Shown here one piece after another: positions 37,346-47,748 of a DNA stretch of 64,000 nt. The stretch is from an uncultured Lachnospiraceae bacterium. GTDB taxonomy: Bacteria > Bacillota > Clostridia > Lachnospirales > Lachnospiraceae. Under the pieces are notes generated by a model. That model searched no databases. It was given only the letters and a program-made list of their open reading frames with translations, and was not told the DNA's origin. The DNA is taken from positions 1 through 64,000 of the forward strand of contig CANRMI010000012.1 of assembly GCA_947631685.1 (NCBI GenBank), read 5' to 3'. Both the position numbers and the translations under genes were made by a program. Each line of letters begins with the position of its first letter. Position 1 is the stretch's first letter.

Positions 37346-38839
37346 TTACAAGGTGACGCCCTGTTTAAAGATCGCCATATCATGGAAGCCCGCTTCCTCA
37401 CTGCGGACTTTTTTACCGGAGGCTACCTCCAGCACATAGTCAAAGAATTTTCTGGCCGTTTCCTCCGGATCGGCGTCCTCCACCAGCACGCCTGCATTAA
37501 AATCGATCCAGCCGGACTTTTTGCCAGCCAGCCTGGAATTGGTAGAGATCTTCACCGTAGGAACAGGAGAAGCAAAAGGCGTTCCCCGTCCCGTTGTAAA
37601 GAGTACGATCTGGGCTCCTGCCGCCGCCAGCGCGGTGGCCGCTACCAGGTCATTTCCGGGAGCGCTGAGCAGATTCAGTCCGGGAGTCTTTACCCTCTCT
37701 CCGTAATCCAGTACGCCCCGCACATAGGAGCTGCCGGATTTCTGGGTACACCCTAAGGACTTATCCTCCAACGTGGAGATCCCTCCCTTTTTGTTTCCCG
37801 GAGAAGGATTTTCATATATGGTCTGATTGTGGCTGGTAAAATAATTCTTAAAATCGTTGATCAGTTTCACCGTTTTGTCAAACAGCTCTTTGTTTTCACA
37901 ACGGTTCATCAAAAGCGTCTCCGCGCCGAACATCTCAGGTACTTCCGTCAGGATCGTGGTGCCGCCCCTGGCCGTGAGCATATCGGAAAACCGTCCCACC
38001 AAAGGATTGGCCGTGATACCGGAAAGACCGTCGCTGCCTCCGCATTTCATACCTACGATCAGCTTGCCGGTGCCCACCTTCGCGCGGGTAAACCCCTTGG
38101 CATAGTCGATCAGTTCCCTGCAGACTGCCACGCCGTCCGCCAGCTCGTCATCGCTTTCCTGTGCCACTAAAAAACGAACTCTTTTTTCATCATATTCGCC
38201 GATATATTCTTTCAATACGTCAATATTGCTGTTTTCACATCCCAGGCCCAACACCAGTACGCCGCCCGCGTTGGGATGATTGATCAGGTCCGCGAGAATG
38301 GTACGGGTATGTTCCTGGTCATCCCCCATCTGGGAACAGCCGTAAGGATGGGGAAAGGCGATAACCTCCTCCACGCTTCCTTCCACGTAGGCATTGGCTT
38401 CCCTGGCAATAGCGGCCGCCACGTTGTTGACGCAGCCCACCGTAGGGATCACCCAGATCTCGTTGCGCACTCCCACCTTGCCGTCCGGCCGTTCAAAGCC
38501 CATAAAATAAGCCTCTTCTTCCGGCTGTATATTGACTTTTACCGGCTCATAGCTGTACTCCAGCAGATCTCCCAGAGCCGTTTTGATATTGTGGGTGTGT
38601 ATCCACCGGCCTTTGGGAATATCCTCTTTGGCGTTGCCGATGCGGAAGCCGTATTTAATGACCTCTCCGCCGGCGGGAATGTCGCGGACAGCCATTTTGT
38701 GTCCCGCGGGGATTTCCTCCGCCGCCGTCACGCTTACCTCGCCTCCTTTATCCGGTATCGTCAGTACCCTGCCTGCCGGAATGGGATTTAAGGCTACGAT
38801 CACATTGTCATTCTCATGGATTTTTATAAAGTCCTGCAT
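37346..38839 (-). CDS. uxaA: Altronate dehydratase
   Basis: IHENDNVIVALNPIPAG; GVRNEIWVIPTVGCVNNVA; MKCGGSDGLSGITANP; FTTGRGTPFASPVPTVKISTNS. Confidence 0.95.
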   Translation of the reverse strand: MQDFIKIHENDNVIVALNPIPAGRVLTIPDKGGEVSVTAAEEIPAGHKMAVRDIPAGGEVIKYGFRIGNAKEDIPKGRWIHTHNIKTALGDLLEYSYEPVKVNIQPEEEAYFMGFERPDGKVGVRNEIWVIPTVGCVNNVAAAIAREANAYVEGSVEEVIAFPHPYGCSQMGDDQEHTRTILADLINHPNAGGVLVLGLGCENSNIDVLKEYIGEYDEKRVRFLVAQESDDELADGVAVCRELIDYAKGFTRAKVGTGKLIVGMKCGGSDGLSGITANPLVGRFSDMLTARGGTTILTEVPEMFGAETLLMNRCENKELFDKTVKLINDFKNYFTSHNQTIYENPSPGNKKGGISTLEDKSLGCTQKSGSSYVRGVLDYGERVKTPGLNLLSAPGNDLVAATALAAAGAQIVLFTTGRGTPFASPVPTVKISTNSRLAGKKSGWIDFNAGVLVEDADPEETARKFFDYVLEVASGKKVRSEEAGFHDMAIFKQGVTL

Positions 38840-40284
38840 AATGCTGCCCTCATACCGTTTGCTTTAATATCATCCAGATAACCGCAGACCGCGTCGCTAA
38901 GTCCCGCTACCTTTGTCAGATCCTGGCCGTGGAACGCCTCGTTGGAAAGATAGCCCTCCACAAAGGTTCTGGTATCCTTACCGCTGTTTTCCTTAAAGAA
39001 TTCCAGCACCTGCATATCGTCCATGATCTTGTATTCCTCGCCGTTACGGTGTCCGATCAGCGCTTTCTCCCGGATCTCATTTCCGGTATAGAATGCCATC
39101 AGAGCGGCAATGGAGAAAGTCAGATGTACCGGCAGCTTTCCGTATTTCTCCACATATCCCAGGAGGCTGGGCAGACATCTCGCGCGCCATTTGGAAACGG
39201 AATTTAAGGAAATGGAGAGCAGCGCGTGTTTAACATAAGGGTTGTTAAACCGGGTGATCACCGCCTCGGCGAAATCCTTCAATTCCTTCTCAGGCAGCGT
39301 CAGCGTAGGAATCACCTCGTCGAAGATAGTCTTCATCATGAAATTCCGGATGTCATCGTCCTGCATGGATTCCAGTACAATATCATTGCCGGCCAGATAG
39401 GAAGCCAGCACAAAGGAAGTATGGGCACCGTTTAAGATACGCACCTTACGCTGCTTGTAAGGCTTCTGGTCATCGGTAAAGATAACGGGCAGCCCCGCGT
39501 CAGGCAGAGGAAACTCCCTGCTGATGTCTTTGGCGCTTTCGATAACCCAGAGCGCAAAGGGTTCTCCGGTTACCAGGATCCTGTCCTCGTATCCGAGGCT
39601 CTCCCAAATGGACTCCGCCTCGTCCTTCGGATAGCCAGTGATAATGCGGTCCACCAGGGTGGAGGTAAATACGCAGGCTTCGTCCACCCACTTTTTAAAG
39701 CCGTCCTCCAGTCCCCACAGCTCGATCAGCTGCATCACGCACTTTTTCAGCATAATGCCGTTATCGTCGATCAGCTCTACCGGAAGCATTACCAGGCCCT
39801 TGTCCATGGCGCCGTTGAAATGGGTATATCTGGTATATAAGAATTTAGTCAGTTTTCCAGGGAAGGTCATAGGAGGATTCAATTCAAATTTGTCCTCGGG
39901 ATTGAACACGATACCCGCTTCGGTGGTATTGGACACTACAAAGCGCAGGGTATCCAGCTTTGCCAGATCGTTATATTTGTCGTACTCGCGGTAGGTATCC
40001 ACCACATCGGCCACGCTGGTAACCACACGGTTCAACACCTTGGGTTCTCCATCCACGATGCCTCTTAAAGATACGGTATACTGGCAGTCCTGCTCATGGA
40101 ACATATCCAAGCTGCCAAATTCAATAGGTTTGATCAGTACGATGTCGCCGTTAAATTTGCCGGATTCATTGGCTATATCGATCATGTAATCCACAAATCC
40201 GCGAAGGAAATTTCCTTCTCCAAACTGCACTACTTTAACAGGTCTTTCCTTTTTGCCGCTTAAAGCTTTGTTCATTCGTTCCAT
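38824..40284 (-). CDS. uxaB: Tagaturonate reductase
   Basis: VVQFGEGNFLRGFVDYMIDIANESGKFNGDIVLIKP; VSNTTEAGIVF; RKVRILNGAHTSFV. Confidence 0.95.
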   Translation of the reverse strand: MERMNKALSGKKERPVKVVQFGEGNFLRGFVDYMIDIANESGKFNGDIVLIKPIEFGSLDMFHEQDCQYTVSLRGIVDGEPKVLNRVVTSVADVVDTYREYDKYNDLAKLDTLRFVVSNTTEAGIVFNPEDKFELNPPMTFPGKLTKFLYTRYTHFNGAMDKGLVMLPVELIDDNGIMLKKCVMQLIELWGLEDGFKKWVDEACVFTSTLVDRIITGYPKDEAESIWESLGYEDRILVTGEPFALWVIESAKDISREFPLPDAGLPVIFTDDQKPYKQRKVRILNGAHTSFVLASYLAGNDIVLESMQDDDIRNFMMKTIFDEVIPTLTLPEKELKDFAEAVITRFNNPYVKHALLSISLNSVSKWRARCLPSLLGYVEKYGKLPVHLTFSIAALMAFYTGNEIREKALIGHRNGEEYKIMDDMQVLEFFKENSGKDTRTFVEGYLSNEAFHGQDLTKVAGLSDAVCGYLDDIKANGMRAALCRTL

Positions 40285-40353
40285 TGTCCTTCTCCCAACC
40301 CTTTCCTGCTTTCAGATTTTTGTTGTCCGCCCCGTGTTTTCCGCCTTTTATTA

Positions 40354-40367
40354 TGTAAGGGCTTACA
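40354..40367. promoter_or_regulatory. LacI/cre-type operator at the uxaB promoter
   Basis: TGTAAGG|GCTTACA, one mismatch from a perfect palindrome, immediately downstream of the uxaB -10. Confidence 0.65.
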
Positions 40368-40372
40368 GAAAA

Positions 40373-40401
40373 ATTTTACCTCTTTTTTCCGGTTTCGTCA
40401 A
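40373..40401 (-). promoter_or_regulatory. uxaB promoter
   Basis: Minus strand TTGACG-17 bp-TAAAAT. Confidence 0.75.
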
Positions 40402-40451
40402 TATCCACATTTCATCTAAAAAGAGAGAGATTTTTTCGGAAAAATTTGCCC

Positions 40452-40480
40452 TTGCTTTTATTCCCCCGTTCCAGTATAAT
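40452..40480 (+). promoter_or_regulatory. Promoter of the LacI-family regulator
   Basis: TTGCTT-17 bp-TATAAT. Confidence 0.75.
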
Positions 40481-40496
40481 TTTTGTAGAATTTTTC

Positions 40497-40510
40497 TGAA
40501 ACCGCTTACA
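40497..40510. promoter_or_regulatory. LacI/cre-type operator upstream of the regulator gene
   Basis: TGAAACCGCTTACA matches cre consensus TGWAANCGNTNWCA; lies just downstream of the -10. Confidence 0.65.
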
Positions 40511-40530
40511 TTTCAGGTACAGGTGCAGCC

Positions 40531-41556
40531 ATGACGACAAATATGACGATTTACGATATTTCTGAAAAAGCCGGTGTTTCGATTGCTACAGTGTCCCGTG
40601 TTTTAAACGGCAGCAGCAACGTCAGCGAAAAGACCAAGAAAAAAGTGATGGACATCATCAACCGATATGAGTACACGCCCAACGCTTTCGCGCGGGGACT
40701 GGGGCTCAATACCATGAAGACCATCGGTATCATGTGCGCCGATTCTTCGGATCTGTATCTGGCCAAAGCGGTATATTATATTGAACAGCTTTTACGCTCC
40801 AACGGCTATGACAGCCTTTTATGCTGTACGGGTTACGACCTGAATACCAAAGAGCAGTCCATGGAACTGCTGATCTCCAAAAAAGTGGACAGCATTGTCC
40901 TGGTGGGTTCCAATTTCATCTACGAAAAGGAGGAAGACAACCGCTACATCTGTGACGCCGCTTCCGTGGTTCCCGTCATGCTCTTAAACGCGGCCCTGGA
41001 GGCGCCCAATGTATACAGCATCGTTTCCGACGATTATACTTCCATGTATAAAGCCACCGCGCAGATGATCGCCTCCGGCAGAAAGGAGATCCTCTACTTT
41101 TACAACTCCTTTTCTTACAGCGGCAAGCGCAAACTGGCGGGTTACAGAGCCGCCATGGAGGAGGCGGGCATCTTTCAGAACGGGCTCCGGATGCAGTTTT
41201 ATAAGGGCTCCCATGAGGACATTCACGCCATGGCCAAGCAGCTGACCGAAGCCAGCCAATGCGGCCTGTCTTTCGACGGCGTTATCGCGGCAGACGACAA
41301 CCTGGCCCTGGGCGCGGTAAAGTACGCCCTGCAGAACGGCCTGAAAATACCCGAAGACCTTTCCATCATCGGTTACAACAACTCTCTTCTGGCCACCTGC
41401 TGCGAGCCGGAGCTGACCTCCATCGACAACAGACTGGAAACTCTCTGCCAGCATCTGATCACCACGTTGATGGGTATTTTAAACGGTGAGGAAATGCCTA
41501 AAAAAACTGTCTTCTCCGGAGAGATCATCCAAAGAGGAACTACACTGCTGCAGTAA
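40531..41556 (+). CDS. LacI-family transcriptional regulator
   Basis: MTIYDISEKAGVSIATVSRVLNGSSNVSEKTKKKVMDIINRYEYTPNAFARGL. Confidence 0.95.
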   Translation: MTTNMTIYDISEKAGVSIATVSRVLNGSSNVSEKTKKKVMDIINRYEYTPNAFARGLGLNTMKTIGIMCADSSDLYLAKAVYYIEQLLRSNGYDSLLCCTGYDLNTKEQSMELLISKKVDSIVLVGSNFIYEKEEDNRYICDAASVVPVMLLNAALEAPNVYSIVSDDYTSMYKATAQMIASGRKEILYFYNSFSYSGKRKLAGYRAAMEEAGIFQNGLRMQFYKGSHEDIHAMAKQLTEASQCGLSFDGVIAADDNLALGAVKYALQNGLKIPEDLSIIGYNNSLLATCCEPELTSIDNRLETLCQHLITTLMGILNGEEMPKKTVFSGEIIQRGTTLLQ

Positions 41557-41606
41557 TCCGGCACCGCCGGCAAACATATGCATCACAAGCAAACGGAGGT
41601 AGGAAA

Positions 41607-43016
41607 ATGAAAACATTTATGGACAAGGATTTTTTACTGGACAATGAGACCGCCAAAACTCTTTTCCACGACTATGCTGAAAAGACGCCTGTTCTGGACT
41701 ATCATTGCCACATCAATCCCAAAGAGATCGCGGAAGACCGCAAATTTGACAATATCACCCAGGTCTGGCTGGGCGGCGACCATTATAAATGGCGCTTTAT
41801 GCGTTCCTGCGGCGTGGATGAAAAGTACATTACCGGAGACGCTTCCGACAAGGAGAAATTTTTCAAATGGGCCGAATGCTTAGGCAAGGCCATAGGCAAT
41901 CCCCTCTATCACTGGAGCCACCTGGAGCTGCAGCGTTATTTCGGCTATCATGGCGCTTTAAATAAAAATACTGCGGAGGAGGTCTGGAATCTCTGCAATG
42001 CCAAGCTCTCTGACCCTTCTATGAGCGTGCGCAATATCATCCGTAATTCCAACGTCACCCTTATCTGCACCACCGACGATCCTGTTGACAGCCTGGAATG
42101 GCATAAGAAGATCGCGGAAGATGCTTCTTTTGAAGTCAAAGTCCTGCCCGCATGGCGTCCCGACAAGGCCATGAACATTGAGAAGCCCGATTATCTGGAT
42201 TATCTGGATAAGCTGGCCGCTGTCTCGGATATGCCTGAGATCACTACCTTTGAGGCGTTAAAGACAGCCTTGAAAAAGCGCATGGCTTTCTTTGCTTCCA
42301 TGGGGTGCAATGTATCCGACCACGCTCTGGAATATGTGATGTACTGCCCCGCTTCCGAAGACGACGTGGAAGCCATTTTCTTAAAGAGACGGAACCGCAT
42401 TCCTCTTACCAAAGAGGAGGAATTAAAATTCAAGACCGCTTTCATGCTCTTTGTGGGCGAACAATACCACGAGCTGGACTGGGCTATGCAGCTACACTAC
42501 GGCTGTAAGCGTGACAACAATACCCTGATGTATGAAAAGCTGGGCCCCGATACCGGTTATGACTGTATCAACAATTACGCGCCCAGTTCCCAGATGGCGG
42601 ACTTCTTAAACGCGTTAAATCAAAACGACAAGCTGCCCCGGACGGTAATCTATTCCTTGAATCCCAACGACAACCAGGCGATCGGCACCATTCTGGGCTG
42701 CTTCCAGGATTCCACTGCCGTTGCCAAGATCCAGCAGGGCAGCGCATGGTGGTTCAACGATCACAAGACCGGTATGGTGGATCAGATGACCTCCCTTGCC
42801 AACCTGGGGAATCTTTCCGGCTTCGTAGGGATGCTGACCGACTCCAGGAGCTTCCTCTCCTATACCAGGCATGAATATTTCCGCCGCATCCTCTGCAATC
42901 TGCTGGGAACTTGGGTGGAAAACGGTGAATTTCCTGCGGATATGGAGATCCTCTCCGAAATCGTAAAGGATATTTCCTACAACAACGCAAAGCGGTATTT
43001 CAAATTTCCCCTGTAG
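41607..43016 (+). CDS. uxaC: Glucuronate/galacturonate isomerase
   Basis: PVLDYHCHINPKEIAEDRKFDNITQVWLGGDHYKWRFMRSCGV; CTTDDPVDSLEWH; GMLTDSRSFLSYTRHEYFRRILCNLLG. Confidence 0.96.
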   Translation: MKTFMDKDFLLDNETAKTLFHDYAEKTPVLDYHCHINPKEIAEDRKFDNITQVWLGGDHYKWRFMRSCGVDEKYITGDASDKEKFFKWAECLGKAIGNPLYHWSHLELQRYFGYHGALNKNTAEEVWNLCNAKLSDPSMSVRNIIRNSNVTLICTTDDPVDSLEWHKKIAEDASFEVKVLPAWRPDKAMNIEKPDYLDYLDKLAAVSDMPEITTFEALKTALKKRMAFFASMGCNVSDHALEYVMYCPASEDDVEAIFLKRRNRIPLTKEEELKFKTAFMLFVGEQYHELDWAMQLHYGCKRDNNTLMYEKLGPDTGYDCINNYAPSSQMADFLNALNQNDKLPRTVIYSLNPNDNQAIGTILGCFQDSTAVAKIQQGSAWWFNDHKTGMVDQMTSLANLGNLSGFVGMLTDSRSFLSYTRHEYFRRILCNLLGTWVENGEFPADMEILSEIVKDISYNNAKRYFKFPL

Positions 43017-43043
43017 GGAATACATTTCTTTCTGTAAATAAAA

Positions 43044-43105
43044 GCAGCCGGCAGAGCGGTGTGGAGCGCACATCCTTAGCTTTGCCGGCTGTTTCTTTTT
43101 CTTTT
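43044..43105 (+). terminator. Rho-independent terminator downstream of uxaC
   Basis: CAGCCGGCAGAGC...GCTTTGCCGGCTG followed by TTTCTTTTTCTTTTTT. Confidence 0.75.
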
Positions 43106-43150
43106 TTATCCTTTTATTTCCTTTATCTCTTATATCCGCTTGTCATCCTC

Positions 43151-43681
43151 CTACAGACAGGTTACATTTTTCTCCCAGCTGTATTCGTGAGGCTCTTTTT
43201 CCGTTCCCTTATGTCCTAACGCTATCGCTATCTGAAACTCATAGCCCGCCGGAAGCTGCAGCGCTTCGGCAAAGTGTGCTTTCTTCTCACCCCGCATGGC
43301 ATCCTTGATACAGCCGATGATCAGACTGCCCAGTCCCATACTCTGAGCCGCCAGCGCAATGTTTTCCACTGCGATACCGGCGTCTAAGGGGCTCCAGTAA
43401 AAGCTCTCGTCCGCGCTCAGCATCAGAACCACAGGCGCCTCATAATAAAAATTGTGGGGCGGATTTTCAATGCCCCGCTCTTTATTTTTTACATCTTCGA
43501 TCTCTCCCAGGATGGGATTGTTCCCCTCCACCACGGTAATGTGGATTTCCTGTTTATTGGCAGCCGTAGGGGCCTGCAGCCCTGCCAGGATCAACTGCTT
43601 TAATTCCTCTTTGGTGAGCTTTTCATCAGTGTATCCTCTGGTGGAACTCCTTTTTTCAATACTCCGCAATACTTCGTTCAT
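43151..43681 (-). CDS. Nitroreductase family protein
   Basis: EKRSSTRGYTDEKLTKEELKQLILAGLQAPTAANKQEIH; DAGIAVENIALAAQSMGLGSLIIG. Confidence 0.9.
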   Translation of the reverse strand: MNEVLRSIEKRSSTRGYTDEKLTKEELKQLILAGLQAPTAANKQEIHITVVEGNNPILGEIEDVKNKERGIENPPHNFYYEAPVVLMLSADESFYWSPLDAGIAVENIALAAQSMGLGSLIIGCIKDAMRGEKKAHFAEALQLPAGYEFQIAIALGHKGTEKEPHEYSWEKNVTCL

Positions 43682-43839
43682 GGCAAACCCTCCTTTACAA
43701 CAGTACCATAAAGAACTTTTATATTATAACAAAATACGGCTTCTCTTACAAGTCAAACGCACTATGAAAATAAGATTGGAAAATCTATTGCGCTCAGGCG
43801 GGGCGTTTCGATATAATAAAGGGTAAGAGGGAGGCGGCC

Positions 43840-44685
43840 ATGAACCAGCAATTTACACCCCATAACAACAAAGACATTTCCCAGATCCGCGTTACAACAG
43901 GCAGGCGAGGCGCCGAGTCTCCCCTGCAGCCGGACCACTATCATCTATACTACGAGATTTTTTATCTGTTTTCCGGCCGCTGCCGCTATCTGTTAAAGGA
44001 CACCTTTTACTCTCTGGAAAAGGGCGACTTTGTGCTGATCGCTCCCGGAGATCTGCATCATTCCCTCTACTATCCGGATACGCCCTGCGAGATCGCGGCC
44101 CTCTATTTTAAAGAGGGCTTCCTGCTGCCGCAGCTGTTTGCCTATCAGGGGGAAGAGCATATGCCTCCCCGCCATTCCCTGCGGGGATCGGTTCCCTCTC
44201 TGTATCAGGAAGAATTTGAGGCCCTGCTTTTCAGGATGCTGGCGGAAAGCAGGAAAGGGGATAAGCATTCCCCCTCTTTCATGACCTGCTTTTTAAACGA
44301 ACTGCTGTTGCTGCTTTGCCGCCACAGCGTCATTTCCGAAGAGGAACCGGACCTGGTCAATGCCAGGGACGCCGACATCATGAGCGCCGCCAAATATATC
44401 TACAGAAATTTTCAAAAACCTCTGACGCTGCAGGAAGCAGCGGACGCCGCCGGCTTAAGCGTCACTTATTTTTCCCGCAAGTTCAAGCTGCTCACGGGTA
44501 TGGGATTCAAGGAATATCTGAACTATATCCGCTTAAAACACGCCGCGGCCGCCCTGTTAGATACCTCCAAAAGCATCACGGACATCGCGCTGGAATACGG
44601 TTTTGGCAGCAGCGGCTACTTTAAGGACCTGTTTAAAAAAGAATACGGAATATCTCCCAGAGAATACAGAAAAAACCGCGGCTAA
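43840..44685 (+). CDS. AraC-family regulator with N-terminal cupin
   Basis: YYEIFYLFSGRCRYLLKDTFYSLEKGDFVLIAPGDLHHS; C-terminal LTLQEAADAAGLSVTYFSRKFKLLTGMGFKEYLNYIRLKHAAAALLDTSKSITDIALEYGFGSSGYFKDLFKKEYG. Confidence 0.92.
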   Translation: MNQQFTPHNNKDISQIRVTTGRRGAESPLQPDHYHLYYEIFYLFSGRCRYLLKDTFYSLEKGDFVLIAPGDLHHSLYYPDTPCEIAALYFKEGFLLPQLFAYQGEEHMPPRHSLRGSVPSLYQEEFEALLFRMLAESRKGDKHSPSFMTCFLNELLLLLCRHSVISEEEPDLVNARDADIMSAAKYIYRNFQKPLTLQEAADAAGLSVTYFSRKFKLLTGMGFKEYLNYIRLKHAAAALLDTSKSITDIALEYGFGSSGYFKDLFKKEYGISPREYRKNRG

Positions 44686-44695
44686 GACCGCGGTT
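44672..44695. terminator. Possible bidirectional terminator between convergent AraC and buk genes
   Basis: AAACCGCGG-CTAAGA-CCGCGGTTT spanning the AraC stop codon; weak T-tract. Confidence 0.5.
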
Positions 44696-44714
44696 TCTGC
44701 TTTACTGCCTATAT

Positions 44715-45782
44715 TTAATATTCCTTTGCCTTCTCCTCGCCATTGATCACGCGCAGCGCACCCTGTGCCAGGGCCAGCAGTTCATCCTCTCCGGGATATA
44801 CCGTAAAGGGCGCGATCCATCCGGCTTTCTCCTTGAGATTGGCGATCACGTCTTCCCCGTAGGCAATACCGCCGGTTACGATGATCTGATCCACCTTTCC
44901 CTCCAGGACGCAGGCCATGGAGCCAATATCCTTCGCTACCTGATACAGAAAGGCTTCTTTTACCTCCGCCGCATGGACATCTCCCTCATTTGCCATTTTA
45001 GTCACCGTACGCATATCGTTGGTGCCAAGATAAGCGTTAAAGCCGCCCTTGCCCACCAGCTTGCCGTATACCTCTTTCTCCGTATATTTGCCGGAGAAAC
45101 ACATTTTTACCAGAGCGCCGGAGGGTACCGCGCCGGCTCTTTCGGGAGAAAAAGCGCCGTCCCCGTCCAATGCGTTAAATACATCCACGACCTTGCCGCC
45201 TATATGAGCGCCCACGGACACGCCGCCGCCCATATGCACCACGATCAGACGCAGGGACTCATAGGGCTTTCCAACCTCTTTGGCATAGCGCTTTGCCACC
45301 GCCTTTTGATTCAGCGCGTGAAATACGCTGGTACGGGGCAGTTCCGGTACACCGGAATACCTTGCTACTGCCTGCAGCTCGTCCACCACAACCGGATCCA
45401 CGATATAGGAGGGAATCCCCAGACTGTCTCCGATCTCCTTTGCCAGGATACCGCCCAGATTGGAGGCGTGCTGTCCCTGCCTCCCCGCGATCAGATCCTG
45501 CAGCAGCTCTTCCGTTACCGCGTAAGTGCCGCCGGGAATGGGCTTTAACATACCGCCCCGCCCCACTACTACATCTAAAGATCGTAAGTCAAACTGCTTT
45601 TCACTGAGCAGGTCCGTGATGATCTGTTTACGGAAATCCTTCTGATCCACAATGGAAGCATAGCGGGCAATCTCCTCGGTACTGTGCCGCAGGGTTTCCT
45701 CAAACAATAAGGTCTCATCCTCAAATACACCGATCTTGGTGGAGGTGGAACCGGGATTAATGATCAAACTTTTCACTGCCAT
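44715..45782 (-). CDS. buk: Butyrate kinase
   Basis: [61 protein letters not shown]. Confidence 0.95.
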   Translation of the reverse strand: MAVKSLIINPGSTSTKIGVFEDETLLFEETLRHSTEEIARYASIVDQKDFRKQIITDLLSEKQFDLRSLDVVVGRGGMLKPIPGGTYAVTEELLQDLIAGRQGQHASNLGGILAKEIGDSLGIPSYIVDPVVVDELQAVARYSGVPELPRTSVFHALNQKAVAKRYAKEVGKPYESLRLIVVHMGGGVSVGAHIGGKVVDVFNALDGDGAFSPERAGAVPSGALVKMCFSGKYTEKEVYGKLVGKGGFNAYLGTNDMRTVTKMANEGDVHAAEVKEAFLYQVAKDIGSMACVLEGKVDQIIVTGGIAYGEDVIANLKEKAGWIAPFTVYPGEDELLALAQGALRVINGEEKAKEY

Positions 45783-45801
45783 CTTCTTTTCCTCCGGATA
45801 T

Positions 45802-46725
45802 TTATTTGTTCTTACTCATTTCTTCCGCAACCACCGCCGCCAGAGCCATGGAATTTACCTTGGTCTCAAAGGTATCGGAGCGGCTGGTCAAAATAACGGG
45901 CACCTTGGTACCGGTTAAGATACAGCCGTTCTTTACGCCGGGTACCATATGCACGATTGCCTTGTAGGTCAGATTGCCTGCATGAATGTCGGGGAAGAGC
46001 AGAATGTCCGCATCGCCCTGAATCTTCCTGTTTGTAGCGCCCTTGTGCTTCGCCGCTTCCGGATCCACCGCCAGATCCAGAGACAGGGGGCCGTCAATGA
46101 TACAACCGGTGATCTCTCCCGCCTCGTTCATACGGGTAAGTTCCGCCGCCTCCACAGTTACAGGCATTTTGGGATTCACTACTTCCACCGCCGCTAAAGG
46201 AGCTATCTTCGGGCAGTCGATACCACAGGCCTTTGCCACAGGCAGCGTATTCTGAATGATATGTACCTTGTCCTCCAGCGTGGGGTAGGTCATAAACGCC
46301 ACGTCGGTTAAGAAGAGCAGCTGGTCAATGGCCGGAATATCAAATACGCAGACATGGGAAAGCACGCCGCCGGTACGCAGCCCCACTTCCTTGTCCAATA
46401 CACTCTTGAGGAAATTCTTGGTGTCGATCAGCCCTTTCATGTACATGTCAGCCTTGCCTTCGTGAGCCAGCTTTACCGCCTTTAAGGACGCCTGGATCAT
46501 ATCCGGCTCGTCAATGATCTCATAGCCTGTCAAATCCATACCGATGGAAGAAGCAATTTCTCTTATTTTCGCTTCATCACCCACCAAAATGGCTTCCGCG
46601 ATCCCTCTCTTTTTTGCTTCGGCCACCGCTTCCAGCACCGCTTCGTCCTGGGCTACGGAAACAGCCACTTTTTTCATTCCGCACTCGTTCACTTTCGCGA
46701 TCAGTTCATCAAATCCCTTTTTCAT
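45802..46725 (-). CDS. ptb: Phosphate butyryltransferase
   Basis: [79 protein letters not shown]; start at 46725. Confidence 0.95.
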   Translation of the reverse strand: MKKGFDELIAKVNECGMKKVAVSVAQDEAVLEAVAEAKKRGIAEAILVGDEAKIREIASSIGMDLTGYEIIDEPDMIQASLKAVKLAHEGKADMYMKGLIDTKNFLKSVLDKEVGLRTGGVLSHVCVFDIPAIDQLLFLTDVAFMTYPTLEDKVHIIQNTLPVAKACGIDCPKIAPLAAVEVVNPKMPVTVEAAELTRMNEAGEITGCIIDGPLSLDLAVDPEAAKHKGATNRKIQGDADILLFPDIHAGNLTYKAIVHMVPGVKNGCILTGTKVPVILTSRSDTFETKVNSMALAAVVAEEMSKNK

Positions 46726-46794
46726 ATTTCCATCTCCATTCTGCCGCCAGAACGGCATTTTCTTTCCTAATTCTGTAAGGATTCCATGGTTAAA

Positions 46795-46823
46795 ATAATA
46801 ACACTAACATGCTGAAAAATCAA
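46795..46823 (-). promoter_or_regulatory. Promoter of ptb-buk
   Basis: Minus strand TTGATT-17 bp-TATTAT. Confidence 0.65.
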
Positions 46824-46827
46824 GCCG

Positions 46828-47748
46828 CTAACGCCGGCTCCCATTTCGGGCGCGCAGCCTGCCCGCTGGCAGAACCAGAAGCATACCAACCCCCGTTCCC
46901 AATACCGCGATTCCAAGTAAAACGCCCGCCATAGACAGCGTCAGCAGACTTTTATCCGCCAGCCAGATAGTGACAACACCGGCACCATAACCCAGCATGG
47001 TAGGAAGTCCTATGGTAAGCGCCCGCACCCAAGCGGCCGGCTGTCTGTAAAACCGCCCCTTTCTAACGTCCTCCAGGGCTTTGGCCGTCCCGGCCAGCAC
47101 ACAGAGCAGAATGCACAGCCCCACCCCTGCCGGTACGGGATACGTCCTCTTATCTTCCTTTGCCGCCTCTAAGCCGCCCTCCAGCCGGCTGCTTTCCAGG
47201 GTAAAGGTACTTCCGTCCTCAAGCTTTTCTAAAAATGCCTCTTTTGCGGCGGTCTGCAGCGACTCCTTTCCCAGCGCCTGCGCCGTGTTTTGGAAAGCCG
47301 GATGTTCTGCGATATATTTTCCGTACCACTCTACGGCTATTTCCGAAAACAGCGTTTCAAACAGGATTTCATCTATCACGTAAGTCACGGCGGAATCGCC
47401 TCGTTCCCAGACCTCTATGCTCCAATAGCCCCTTCCCGCGGCAATCTCTTTCAGCAGGTCTTCTCCGAGAACATAACCGCATTCCGCCTTTCCCTTTATC
47501 ACATTTTGTTTTACCTCTTCCGCACTCTCACAGGGGACAAAACAGACCAGCCCCTCGTGTGTGGCAAGCTGCTCTGCCAGACCGGAATCCTTGGCGTAAA
47601 CGGCGGCAAAGATGACCGTCCTGGAAACGCTTTCCGCCTTTACGATCCCTGCCGTCACGCATACGGTAAGCACCAGCGTGATCCACACGCTCTTTTCCAG
47701 AAGCATTCTTTTGGTCAATATCCGAAAGAGGAGCAGCGCTTTTTTCAC
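46828..47748 (-). CDS. ABC-2-type permease-like membrane protein
   Basis: N-terminal TM, long extracytoplasmic segment, C-terminal TM cluster; part of ABC cluster. Confidence 0.6.
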   Translation of the reverse strand: MKKALLLFRILTKRMLLEKSVWITLVLTVCVTAGIVKAESVSRTVIFAAVYAKDSGLAEQLATHEGLVCFVPCESAEEVKQNVIKGKAECGYVLGEDLLKEIAAGRGYWSIEVWERGDSAVTYVIDEILFETLFSEIAVEWYGKYIAEHPAFQNTAQALGKESLQTAAKEAFLEKLEDGSTFTLESSRLEGGLEAAKEDKRTYPVPAGVGLCILLCVLAGTAKALEDVRKGRFYRQPAAWVRALTIGLPTMLGYGAGVVTIWLADKSLLTLSMAGVLLGIAVLGTGVGMLLVLPAGRLRARNGSRR

